A stretch of 64,000 nt of DNA from the NCBI RefSeq assembly GCF_014646135.1, contig NZ_BMMW01000005.1:147711-211710 (forward strand). The letters are read 5' to 3'. The notes beneath the pieces are model-generated. The model had not been told where the DNA came from and searched no databases. It worked only from the letters and a program-made list of their open reading frames with translations. This document shows positions 17,082 through 25,600 of this stretch, piece by piece. Numbering within the stretch: position 1 is the first letter of the stretch; each line of letters opens with the position of its first letter. This DNA is from Nocardia camponoti. GTDB lineage: Bacteria > Actinomycetota > Actinomycetes > Mycobacteriales > Mycobacteriaceae. The translations under genes were made by a program, and so were the position numbers.

Positions 17082-17819
17082 TCAGAAACTCTTGTGCGGA
17101 ACGCCAACCGTGAGCCCACCGTCGATCACGAATTCCGCGCCGGTGGAATAGGACGCCTCATCGGAGGCAAGAAACGCGACGAGCGCGGACACCTCATCGG
17201 CTTGCGCGGCCCGCTTCATCGGAATTTGCAGGAAGTCAGCCGGAATCCCCGCGGTCATGGGCGTTTCGATGAGCCCCGGATGCACCGAGTTAACCCGAAT
17301 CCCCTTGGGCGCCAACTCAAGTGCCGCCGACTTCGTGAGCCCCCGCACCGCGAATTTGGTGGCGGTGTACCCGTGCAACCCCGGACTCCCCCTGAGCCCT
17401 TCGACGGACGACACGTTAATAATCGACCCGCCGCCGGTCATGGCGGGCACCGCCGCTTGCATCCCAAGAAACGTCCCAGTGAGATTGATGTCGATAATCC
17501 GCTGCCATTCGGCAAGCGCGAAGTCGACAAGCAGATTCCCATTAACAATCCCGGCATTATTGACGAGCACATGCACGCCCCCGAATTCGGTTACGGCAGT
17601 GTCGATGACGCGCCGCCAATCATCGGGTTCTCTCACATCAAGATGCTGAAACCGAGCAGCGCCCCCCAACTCCGCAGCGAGCACTTCCCCTTCGCCTTCA
17701 AGCACGTCCCCAATAACGACAGCCCCGCCTTCAGCGACGACCCTGCGAGCATGCGAGGCCCCCATCCCTCGTGCCCCACCGGAGATAACAACAACTTTCC
17801 CAGCTAACCGCAACGTCAT
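17082..17819 (-). CDS. Short-chain dehydrogenase/reductase (hydroxysteroid or glucose dehydrogenase-like)
   Basis: A 245-aa classical SDR. The coenzyme site is VVISGGARGMGASHARR (about residues 9-25) and LVNNAGIVNGN follows at about 86. The catalytic Ser-Tyr-Lys are in NVSSVEG and YTATKF (about residues 137-155). An acidic residue at the end of beta-2 (VVIGDVLEGEG) suggests NAD rather than NADP. The closest pattern is the 3-alpha/20-beta-hydroxysteroid dehydrogenase group, but substrate cannot be settled. Its C terminus AEFVIDGGLTVG is standard. It is convergent with ppnP and its start at 17819 faces a gene-free region. Confidence 0.88.
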   Translation of the reverse strand: MTLRLAGKVVVISGGARGMGASHARRVVAEGGAVVIGDVLEGEGEVLAAELGGAARFQHLDVREPDDWRRVIDTAVTEFGGVHVLVNNAGIVNGNLLVDFALAEWQRIIDINLTGTFLGMQAAVPAMTGGGSIINVSSVEGLRGSPGLHGYTATKFAVRGLTKSAALELAPKGIRVNSVHPGLIETPMTAGIPADFLQIPMKRAAQADEVSALVAFLASDEASYSTGAEFVIDGGLTVGVPHKSF

Positions 17820-18468
17820 GCGGGGAGATTAGGCACTCGGCCACCCACCAACGCCGCCCTTTCCCAGTCAGCGGTTACCGACCCCCATCCGGAAGCACGC
17901 GCAACCCAGCACCGCCGACCTATCTCGGTCATCGTGCCCCACCGCGCCCAAACACGCCCCACCTGCCCAGCCCGGGGCGCGACAGCGCTCGCACTAGCGC
18001 GCAGCCACGGCCTGCCCAACTCAGTTGGGCGCACGCCATCCCGCTGCCCGGCTACCGACCGGAGTCACCTTGGCAACGAACTCAGCCCCCAGTTCGCCGC
18101 TCACGATCCACCAGCGACGCAGATCAACGCCGTTGTCGCCCAACCGATTTCGGCACGGTCGTCGGCCGCTCTGCATATAACGCCGCCCACCACGAGCCAA
18201 CCTCGACAGCCGCACTCAACTAGCTGGTTGACGGCTCACGATTCGCATCAGCTCACGCAAATTACGTTGTCGCCCAACCTGATACGTCGCAGCGCTCGGC
18301 CCATCGGCGCGCACCACCGCGCACCCCCCACGCGAAACCCAACCCCCATCGCGTACCGTCCCAGACAGCGCGCACCCCAGCCGCAAAAGTACCCAGTACC
18401 ATCGGTATCGTGTACCGTCGCCCACGACGCGGCGCACTCGCGCGATGCGACAACGCAAGGAGCTGTCA
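17820..18468. other. 649-bp gene-free region at the core/accessory boundary
   Basis: No convincing gene. One plus-strand frame is open through most of it, but its product is Pro/His/Arg/Thr-rich low complexity with no family character. Promoters for the SDR gene (left) and the 18469 gene (right) should lie here. It contains two diverged copies of a ~49-base segment (listed separately) and a palindrome around CCCAACTCAGTTGGGC near 18015. It marks the change from conserved housekeeping order to accessory genes. Confidence 0.6.
18097..18279. repeat. Pair of diverged ~49-bp direct repeats
   Basis: Copy 1 is 18097-18145 and copy 2 is 18232-18279. Both begin with GCTCACGAT and end with the identical TTGTCGCCCAACC; the middle has small gaps and changes. 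Spacing is about 135 bp. They may be remnants of a duplication or binding sites. Confidence 0.5.
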
Positions 18469-18684
18469 ATGCCTGACGCGATGGACCACCTCACCGCGAC
18501 GCTCGGCTCCCCACCGCCGCCCGAATTCGCGACGCTCACCGCCGAAGAGCTCACCCTCCTTGAGTCCTACCTGCGCACCGCACTCGACAGCCGCAAGGAA
18601 GCCCTTGCCGGTGCCGTCGACTCCGGCATGCGCATGGTCCCCCGCCTCGCCCGCCCGGCCGTGAAGCGGGTGCTCGGACTGTGA
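18469..18684 (+). CDS. Small hypothetical helical protein
   Basis: A 71-aa protein, predicted largely helical (LTAEELTLLESYLRTALDSRKEAL), with no signal peptide or motif that I recognise. An AAGGAG site 7 bases before ATG 18469 is the best Shine-Dalgarno in the area. Its stop overlaps the start of the next gene by four bases (GTGA), which argues strongly that it is real and coupled to the helical-repeat protein. Function is unknown; a small partner of the downstream protein is the obvious guess. Confidence 0.65.
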   Translation: MPDAMDHLTATLGSPPPPEFATLTAEELTLLESYLRTALDSRKEALAGAVDSGMRMVPRLARPAVKRVLGL

Positions 18685-20588
18685 CCACTCCGCACCGCAA
18701 CGCCGCCGAACTCGCGCGACTCGCAAATGTCTTGCAGCGCACCAACTCCAACGACCTAGCCTTCCTCGCCGACCTCCCGCCCGCCGCCTTGCGCGCCTTC
18801 CGCGAGCAGATCACCGACCGCATCGCCGCCGCCGACGCCCGCCGCATGCACCGCGTCGCCGCCGCATCGAAGCTGGTCCCGGCCCCGATCGCCGCGAAAA
18901 TCACCGAGGCGGCATTCGGCCCGGTACTCGCCGCCGCGATCGCGGGCACGGTTGAACCGGCGCGCGCCGTCGCGATTGCCAGCGCTCTTTCGCCGAAGTT
19001 CCTCGCCGACGGCACCGTGACCCTCGACCCGCGCCGCGCCGTCGCCCTCATCGCCGAGGTTCCGCTGCCGATGGCGATCGCGGTCGCGCGCGAATTGATC
19101 AGTCGCCGTGACTATTTGACGATGGGCCGCCTAGCGGGCGCGCTGCGCGACGAGGTCCTGATCGCGGTGATGCCGCTGGCCGCCGACATCGACCTCCTCC
19201 ACATCGGCTACTACCTCGAAGACACCGACGCCGCCGACCGTCTCCTGACCGTCGTCGCCTCCCGTATCCCCGGCTTAGTCCGCGCGACGAACGCGGAAAA
19301 CCAATGGGCAGAAGCGATTTCCCTACTCGACATGCTCGGACCAATCCAACGCTCCCACCTGGCCGACGTCGTCGCCGAACAAGACGGCGACCTCCTAGAC
19401 GGCCTTCTCGATGCCGTGAACACCCTGGACGCGTGGCCAACCCTGCTCCCGGTTGCGGCGGGCATGCGCACGGAAAGCCTGCGCCGCCTGGCTGAGCGCC
19501 CGCTGATGCAAGAGGAACAGGTCCTCACGAAGATCGCCGATCTAGCTCTCACCCAGAACCTGTGGCTAGACCTGCTACCGTTGGCCGAACACCTAACGCC
19601 ACAACAACTTGCGACGGTTGCGACTCGCATCGCCCAAGAACCGGACGACGTCCTGACCGACCTGGTAGAACAGGCCCACGCCAACAACCATTGGCAGACC
19701 CTCCTCCCGGTGGCCTTAGCGTTGACCGACGAACACCGAGCCCGCTTCGCCACCCTCCCGGTGATGCACCGCAAAGACACGCTGACAGCGGCATTACAAA
19801 GCTCCGCGACGAATTCCCTTTGGCCCCAAGCACTCCCGCTGGTTACCCTGCTGCCCACTCACACCCACGACACCTTGGCAGCAGGCGTAGCGGCCCTGTC
19901 CGACACCGAATTCCGGGAAGCAATCGCCGCGACTCCGAAGGCGAACGCGACAGTGACCTTGGTCCAGGTAGTCCTACGCCAAGACCCGACCGCCCGCACG
20001 CGCTCCCTGGCACTCCTAGAAGATGCCCCGGAAGCAGAGGCATTGGTAGCAAGCTTCGCCCCAACCGACCCGAACCTGTGGTCCGAGGTCACCGCCCTCG
20101 ACCTCCCCCCGCGCCTACGCACCCTGTTGACCGCCCAGGCAGCCCGCTGCGCACCCCCACAGGCCCGCCGGCAGCTAAATCCGCGCCGCCCGGGCGTGTC
20201 GCCCCCGCACCCATTGGCATTTTCGTGCACGTTCGCACCGAAACCCCCGAAAACCCGCCTGACCCCCGCGAACCCGCACGAATATGCCACCCAACACGCC
20301 CGAATCCCCAGCCCCATTCGACAACCGCCCCCAGGACTAACCCTCACCCCACAGCTTCCGATGCGTCAGCGGGCTAATAGGAGGCCCAATCCCGAATCAC
20401 CTACTTGGAAGCGTCCGCGGTCGGGCCCGTACGCCGAGGCTGGTACGTCCCAACCGGCGCCCCACCCTCTAAAATTCGCCCGGTTTGTCCCCGGCGGACA
20501 ACCTACAATGGCGTTCGAGTTCGAGTCACAGTCTTTGTGGCGCAATAGATTCGATGACAAAGGCGGGGAACATGTCAACGGTCGATAG
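18681..20588 (+). CDS. Helical-repeat hypothetical protein with unusual Pro-rich C-terminal extension
   Basis: A 635-aa protein starting at GTG 18681, overlapping the preceding stop. Residues 1 to about 490 are rich in Ala, Leu and Arg, with repeated units of roughly 35-40 residues such as NLWLDLLPLAEHLTPQQLAT and NHWQTLLPVALALTDEHRAR, and again LWPQALPLVTLL. This suggests an alpha-solenoid (HEAT-like) scaffold. From about residue 490 the sequence abruptly becomes Pro/Arg-rich and loses the repeat, and the end overlaps the next gene. A +1 shift there would stop at a TAA near 20178, so the tail may come from a frameshift or stop loss. No enzyme motif is visible and function is unknown. Confidence 0.6.
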   Translation: MTTPHRNAAELARLANVLQRTNSNDLAFLADLPPAALRAFREQITDRIAAADARRMHRVAAASKLVPAPIAAKITEAAFGPVLAAAIAGTVEPARAVAIASALSPKFLADGTVTLDPRRAVALIAEVPLPMAIAVARELISRRDYLTMGRLAGALRDEVLIAVMPLAADIDLLHIGYYLEDTDAADRLLTVVASRIPGLVRATNAENQWAEAISLLDMLGPIQRSHLADVVAEQDGDLLDGLLDAVNTLDAWPTLLPVAAGMRTESLRRLAERPLMQEEQVLTKIADLALTQNLWLDLLPLAEHLTPQQLATVATRIAQEPDDVLTDLVEQAHANNHWQTLLPVALALTDEHRARFATLPVMHRKDTLTAALQSSATNSLWPQALPLVTLLPTHTHDTLAAGVAALSDTEFREAIAATPKANATVTLVQVVLRQDPTARTRSLALLEDAPEAEALVASFAPTDPNLWSEVTALDLPPRLRTLLTAQAARCAPPQARRQLNPRRPGVSPPHPLAFSCTFAPKPPKTRLTPANPHEYATQHARIPSPIRQPPPGLTLTPQLPMRQRANRRPNPESPTWKRPRSGPYAEAGTSQPAPHPLKFARFVPGGQPTMAFEFESQSLWRNRFDDKGGEHVNGR

Positions 20589-21960
20589 TCGCATCGCGCT
20601 CGCAGCGGGTTGGCTCCAAAACAACATGGTTCAGGTCGACGCCGACCATGCAGGCTGGGGTTGGTCGCCGGACGTCGCTCCCAATCCCCAGGACACCGCC
20701 GAGGCCGTGTGCGCTCTTGCTGCCGCCCGCTCCTACGCACCCGCTTACACTCCCGTGCCGCTTTCGCCCGACGTGTACAACGTTCCGCAGCCTGACGCGG
20801 TGAGCGCTCTGGTTCGCGCCAACTCTGTCGTGCATGCGGCCCAGGGCGAGTGGACGTTCCAATCGCCGGTCGATGCCGCTTGGCGACTACGCGCGTTGAT
20901 CGCGATGAGCAACACCGGAGTCTTGCCCGACGTGAGTGCCTACCGAAACTCACTGCTGACCAGTCAGGATCAGCATTCCGGCGGTTGGGCGATGTCGGAG
21001 GGCTCCGCATGGGTCTCGGTCAGTGCGACAACGGCAGCCATCAGTGCGCTCCTTGAGCTACCGCCGTCGGATGTCCAAGCCGCACTGGCGATTCAGCGCG
21101 GATGCGACTTCCTGACCCAGGCGCTGATGGACGATGACCCCCGTGCCACCACGAACGCCGCCAGCGCGAAAATCGCCTGCCTCCTCGGAACCGGGCGCCT
21201 CGCCGATAGCGGCAACGCCCATCTCGCGAAAGCGCATGCAAACGCGGTGGACCGAGTTCTGCACTATCTGGAGACCGCGCCAGGCACCCTTGAGGAAGAG
21301 CCGATTCGGCGAGGAAACGTCACGCAGACCTGGTACCACGCCACGCTCCCGATATCAATCATGGCGTTGGCTACGTCAAAGAAGCGCTTGACCTTTCATC
21401 CCACCTTCCGCCGTGGCTTTACCGAACTTCTTGATTACCAACAAATGTTGCCGTCCCATCGCGACTATGGCGGGTTCAAGACCTCGCGCGGCGGCCTCAT
21501 CACTTCCTATGCGACGGCGCAATCAATCGAGGCGCTCAGCTGCGTTGCGTCGGATGTGCGTGTTCGCGTCAATCCTGGGCAGGTATTCGACATCCTGTGT
21601 GATTCCGAAAGTCGGCATCACACGGATCCGCAGAACATCTCGTTGGGCAACCTGCCCCCGATCCGCATCAACAGCAACGCTGGCGCTGGCTTTTTCGGCC
21701 TCGGCCTCGCTGCTGGCGTCACCATCATCACTCTGGCGTTGCTCTTCCGAGAGGACAAAGACAAGCCATCGAGTGCGGACGTCCTCAGCGTGCCGACCAG
21801 CGGTGCGCTCATCTACTGGGGAACCGCGCTGATCGCGATAGGCGGCTACTGCTGGGCAGCGGCGCGCTTCCACCAATTCCCTCGCGCCAAGGTGATTTCG
21901 CTCGTCGTCGCTTTGCTAACAGCGGGCGTCCTGCCGTTTTTCGCCTTCCTGCTGAATTAA
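20572..21960 (+). CDS. Membrane-anchored alpha/alpha-toroid (prenyltransferase/squalene-cyclase-like) protein
   Basis: A 462-aa protein. Residues about 1-340 carry repeats typical of the terpenoid cyclase/protein prenyltransferase alpha/alpha toroid: DHAGWGWSP...DTAEAVCALA, GEWTFQSPVDAAWRLRALI, SGGWAMSEGSAWVSVSATTA and YGGFKTSRGGLITSYATAQS. The usual catalytic DxDD motif of squalene-hopene cyclases is not seen, so it may be a binding module. The C terminus has three hydrophobic helices (GFFGLGLAAGVTIITLALLF, ALIYWGTALIAIGGYCWAA, VISLVVALLTAGVLPFFAF). ATG 20572 was preferred for the GGCGGGG site before it; ATG 20554 is possible. It is convergent with the cell-wall peptidase gene, 4 bp apart. 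Role unknown. Confidence 0.65.
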   Translation: MSTVDSRIALAAGWLQNNMVQVDADHAGWGWSPDVAPNPQDTAEAVCALAAARSYAPAYTPVPLSPDVYNVPQPDAVSALVRANSVVHAAQGEWTFQSPVDAAWRLRALIAMSNTGVLPDVSAYRNSLLTSQDQHSGGWAMSEGSAWVSVSATTAAISALLELPPSDVQAALAIQRGCDFLTQALMDDDPRATTNAASAKIACLLGTGRLADSGNAHLAKAHANAVDRVLHYLETAPGTLEEEPIRRGNVTQTWYHATLPISIMALATSKKRLTFHPTFRRGFTELLDYQQMLPSHRDYGGFKTSRGGLITSYATAQSIEALSCVASDVRVRVNPGQVFDILCDSESRHHTDPQNISLGNLPPIRINSNAGAGFFGLGLAAGVTIITLALLFREDKDKPSSADVLSVPTSGALIYWGTALIAIGGYCWAAARFHQFPRAKVISLVVALLTAGVLPFFAFLLN

Positions 21961-21964
21961 CCGG

Positions 21965-22573
21965 TCAGCAGGAGAAGTTGGCTCGCCCACCAGCTTCAAA
22001 TGACACATGCACATGGTCGTAATGATTGGCCGTCGGACTCCCCCGGTCCTCCATAAACGACCAGCCAGCACCGTCGTTGTACCGCTGCTTCCAAATCACA
22101 TAGGTCACGCCGAAGCGTTCCTTGTTGGCGAGGACGAAGTCGGCGACCACGTCGCCCAGTGACGAGTCGGGCATCATGAGGTCGAGCGCGAGCCCGGCCG
22201 CGTGGTCGCCGTCCCCGCGACCTTCAGCGGCCCCAATGTCGGCGATCCCGAACGCGTTTTGCAGCAGATGCCCCACCTGGGCAACCCGTGGTTGCGCACC
22301 GTGCAGCGTTGTCGAACACAGCGCTTTCGCCTTATTCAGCGACGACGCTTCTTCCGGGTCAATCGGCTGCGAAACGGGCCGCACATAGGCCGCGGGCACT
22401 CGGTCTTTGTCGACAACCGCACGCGGCTCAACCGTGTGTTCAACAGCGACGGGCGGCCGCAACGACATCCACAACATCGCGGGCACGGTGGCCGCGACGC
22501 TGCACACGGCAAGCGGAGTCCGCGTCCGCCACGAGGCCGACACTTTGCGATGGGCAGGCACTACAGCGATCAC
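21965..22573 (-). CDS. Membrane-anchored LAS-like metallopeptidase / peptidoglycan hydrolase
   Basis: A 202-aa protein. An N-terminal hydrophobic stretch (LAVCSVAATVPAMLWMSL) acts as a signal or anchor, followed by a linker. The C-terminal domain (about residues 85-202) has GDHAAGLALDLMMPD and NHYDHVHVSFE, the paired His/Asp and His-x-His ligand pattern of ARB_07466-like/LAS metallopeptidases that act on peptidoglycan or surface peptides. It is therefore probably exported and zinc-dependent. It starts 54 bp downstream of the helicase-nuclease stop on the same strand, so it may be the last gene of that operon, or have its own promoter. I cannot tell which. Confidence 0.7.
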   Translation of the reverse strand: MIAVVPAHRKVSASWRTRTPLAVCSVAATVPAMLWMSLRPPVAVEHTVEPRAVVDKDRVPAAYVRPVSQPIDPEEASSLNKAKALCSTTLHGAQPRVAQVGHLLQNAFGIADIGAAEGRGDGDHAAGLALDLMMPDSSLGDVVADFVLANKERFGVTYVIWKQRYNDGAGWSFMEDRGSPTANHYDHVHVSFEAGGRANFSC

Positions 22574-22627
22574 CAGCTAGGTCGAGAACAGGTGCTTGGG
22601 GATATTACGCGAAGGTGGGGCGTAGGG

Positions 22628-25600
22628 CTACGACATGTGCGCCAACCCGACGACTCGCTTCAACGCCGTGTCCGCCTTCGCGGTCAAATTGCTTGCGCCG
22701 AAAGCGACAAGAACCGCCTTGAACAGGGAATACTCGTCGTCCCAGCCGATTCGGGCTGCCACGCCCACCATTACTTCGGCGAGTTCCCGTGGCGGCACTT
22801 GGTCGATCGCGCGCGGTTTGAGTGTCCGCACCCGGGTGACGGGTTGAGCGGACAAGCGGTAGGTGACGGACTCGTCGCCCAACCCGAGCGGGTCGTCGAG
22901 CAGGATTCGTCCGCTCCCGACCGCCGCGCGCAACGCTCGGGTGATGGTCCTGCGCACGTTGTCGCGTTCTCGCGAACCCGCCGCGCTCACGTACACAGCG
23001 CGCAACCGCGCCTCGCTTACCGGCCCTTCGACCTCGACGATCCGACACAGATCTTCGACGATGGTCGCGTGCGCGGCGGTGGTTGGGCTTTCCAGCGTTT
23101 CCGTGAAGGCCACGTAGGCGTCGAGCGCACTGGGCTTAGCGGGCTTCACCCACCGCGCGTCGTCGTCGGCGAGAACGCCTTCATCGGCGACATCACTCTC
23201 AGGCTCCGCGGCGACCGGAACCGGATCATCGACCGCCGGGCGCTCCCACTCGAATCCCGCGAGCACCGACAGGTCGACATCGTCGGCCGTAGCCCCATCG
23301 AATTCCCCGGGCGCACAATCAGATTCGACCGCGTCCGGCGCGACCGCGTCCAAGGAAACGACGTCCGGCGAGCCCGCGTCCAGGGCGCTCTCCTCAACCG
23401 GATCACCCCCGATCGGGTAAATCCCCTGAGCGATTAACGCTTCTTCAAGCGCCCCAAGGCAACCCGCCGGATCGAGGACGAACTCCACTTCGCGCATTCG
23501 ATGAATGGGCCACTGGCACCGTTCAAGGTCACGCTGAGCATCGAGTTCACGCCGATACGCATCGGCGTCTCGCCACGAGTCGGCATCGCACTGTACGGCA
23601 AGCTGACCGCCCCGCCCGGTGACGACAATGTCGAGGTCACACGACGTTTCCGTGTGATGCGCCTGCACGCGATAGCCCCGGTCGACCAGCGCGTTGTACA
23701 CCCGCTGCTCGAAGAGCGATTCGAACGGTGCGGCGAGCACATCGTCGCTGACCCGCTCGCTCGGTTCGTCGGCGTCGCCGGTGTTGGCTTCAACGGCCGT
23801 GAAGTAGTCAAGCAGCTTGAAGCGCAGATCTTCGGAACTGGTGAGGTCAGAGGTGCTGACCGAATGAAACAGCCACACTTGGTCTTTCGCACGCGAAACA
23901 GCGACGTTGTAGCGCTGCTCAATCTCGGTCTTGGTCTGAGCTGGGCTGCGCCCGCTGTCGCGGGGCCCAAGCACAAGCGATAGGAAGATCACGTCGCGCT
24001 CGGCGCCCTGGAAATCAGCCGCCGACCCGCAGTGCACCTGCCGCGCTTCGAGCTCTTCGGTCGGGATAACCGTGACCAGCTTTTGCCAGATCGCCTTCGC
24101 CTGTTCGTCACCGAGCAGCGAGATCACGCCAAATGTTTTGCCGTCATATGCCGGGTCGGCCAGGCATTCGTTGATCTGCGCGACGATGCGATCGGCTTCG
24201 ATCTCATTGACTTTGGGACGCGATTCGACCCCGTCGGCGACATGCACCGTCCGCACGGGCGGCAGCCGGTCACTGCCGAAGCGACGAACCGGAACAAGCG
24301 GAACCCCTTGCGGCTCATAGCAAAGCTTGTTCGAGAACCCAATGATCTCGGGGACGCAGCGTCGGTGTTCGACCAGTGTGATGCGGCTGGGAAACCGCAT
24401 CGCGGCTTCATCGAACAAGCTGCGCGTGGCAGCCGTCCAGTTCGCGACATACCCGACGCCATCGAGATGTTTGCCCAAGCTGTTGAGGTCGTCCTGTTTC
24501 ATGCCGACCGCCGACGGCGAAACCTGTTTGTCGTCACCGATCACCACAACGCGCGGCGCGAGGTACTGCAAAAACACCGCGCCAACGCCAGCCTGCGACG
24601 CCTCATCCACGACGATCACGTCGAACATCTCGGGCTTGATTTCGAATTGTTCGACAACGCGGTAGATCGGCATGACCCAAACCGGCACGGCGGGTCGACA
24701 ATCCGCGAGCGTCTTACGCAGGTCGGCCTTCTTGCGTTCAGCGAATTTGCCGGTGCCCTTACCAATATCCTTTGATTGCTGTGAATAGCTCTGCAGATCG
24801 GCGCGCGCCTGGCTCGTCAACCGGGCGACCGCCGAATTCCATGCGCGCGTTACCGCGAGAATGCCTGCCTGCTCACGTAATTGACGTTCGATGTGATCAA
24901 GTTCGCGACAGATCTCGTTTACTGCCCCCGCGCGTTGATCCGTCAGCCACGTGCCGACCGCCCGCCACTGCCACGCATCGTCGAAGGAGTCGAGTCGCTC
25001 AGCCCAGCTAATGTCGTCTGGATTCGCGCGCACCGCGGCCGCGAGTTCGGGAACCGTCGACGCGGTCGCATCGAGGCTGGCCCGCCGCGCATACAACGCA
25101 CGCAGTCGATGCAACTCGACCAGCCGCTCATACGCCTCGCGGTAGGCAGCGATGTCGCGAGCTGCGGCGGCCTGCGCGAGGTCACGCAGGTTGTGCGTCG
25201 CTCGCGTGTCTTGGGTCCAGGTGCGCAATCGATTGGTCAGCGCGACCAGTTCGCGGGTGGCTTCGGTCCACGATTCCTCGGCGGCGACCGCGTCAAACGC
25301 GTCGAGGAACGTGCGTACATCGGCGGGATCACTCCACTGCGGCGGCGCGAAGCCGTCAGCCCGCATCCGCGCGCTGACGTCGGCGAGCTGCCTACCGTAA
25401 TCGAGGACGCGACCGAGCAACTCCCGCGCGGCACGATGTGCGCCCACCCGATCACGCAGTGCCCAATCACCCTGTGCGACAACATGCGTCGGCCAAGCAG
25501 CATCGAGTTGCCGTGCGATCCGGTGCCCGTCGGAGTGCGCGAGGAAGATCGTCAGGTGCTCGACCTGCGTAGGCACGCGCCCGTTGACCCGAACCTGTTC

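Noticed and set aside
17934..18476. A 180-codon plus-strand open frame in the gene-free region
   Set aside because: Pro/His/Thr/Arg-rich low complexity, no ribosome site, and its 3' end runs over the start of the better-supported 18469 gene.
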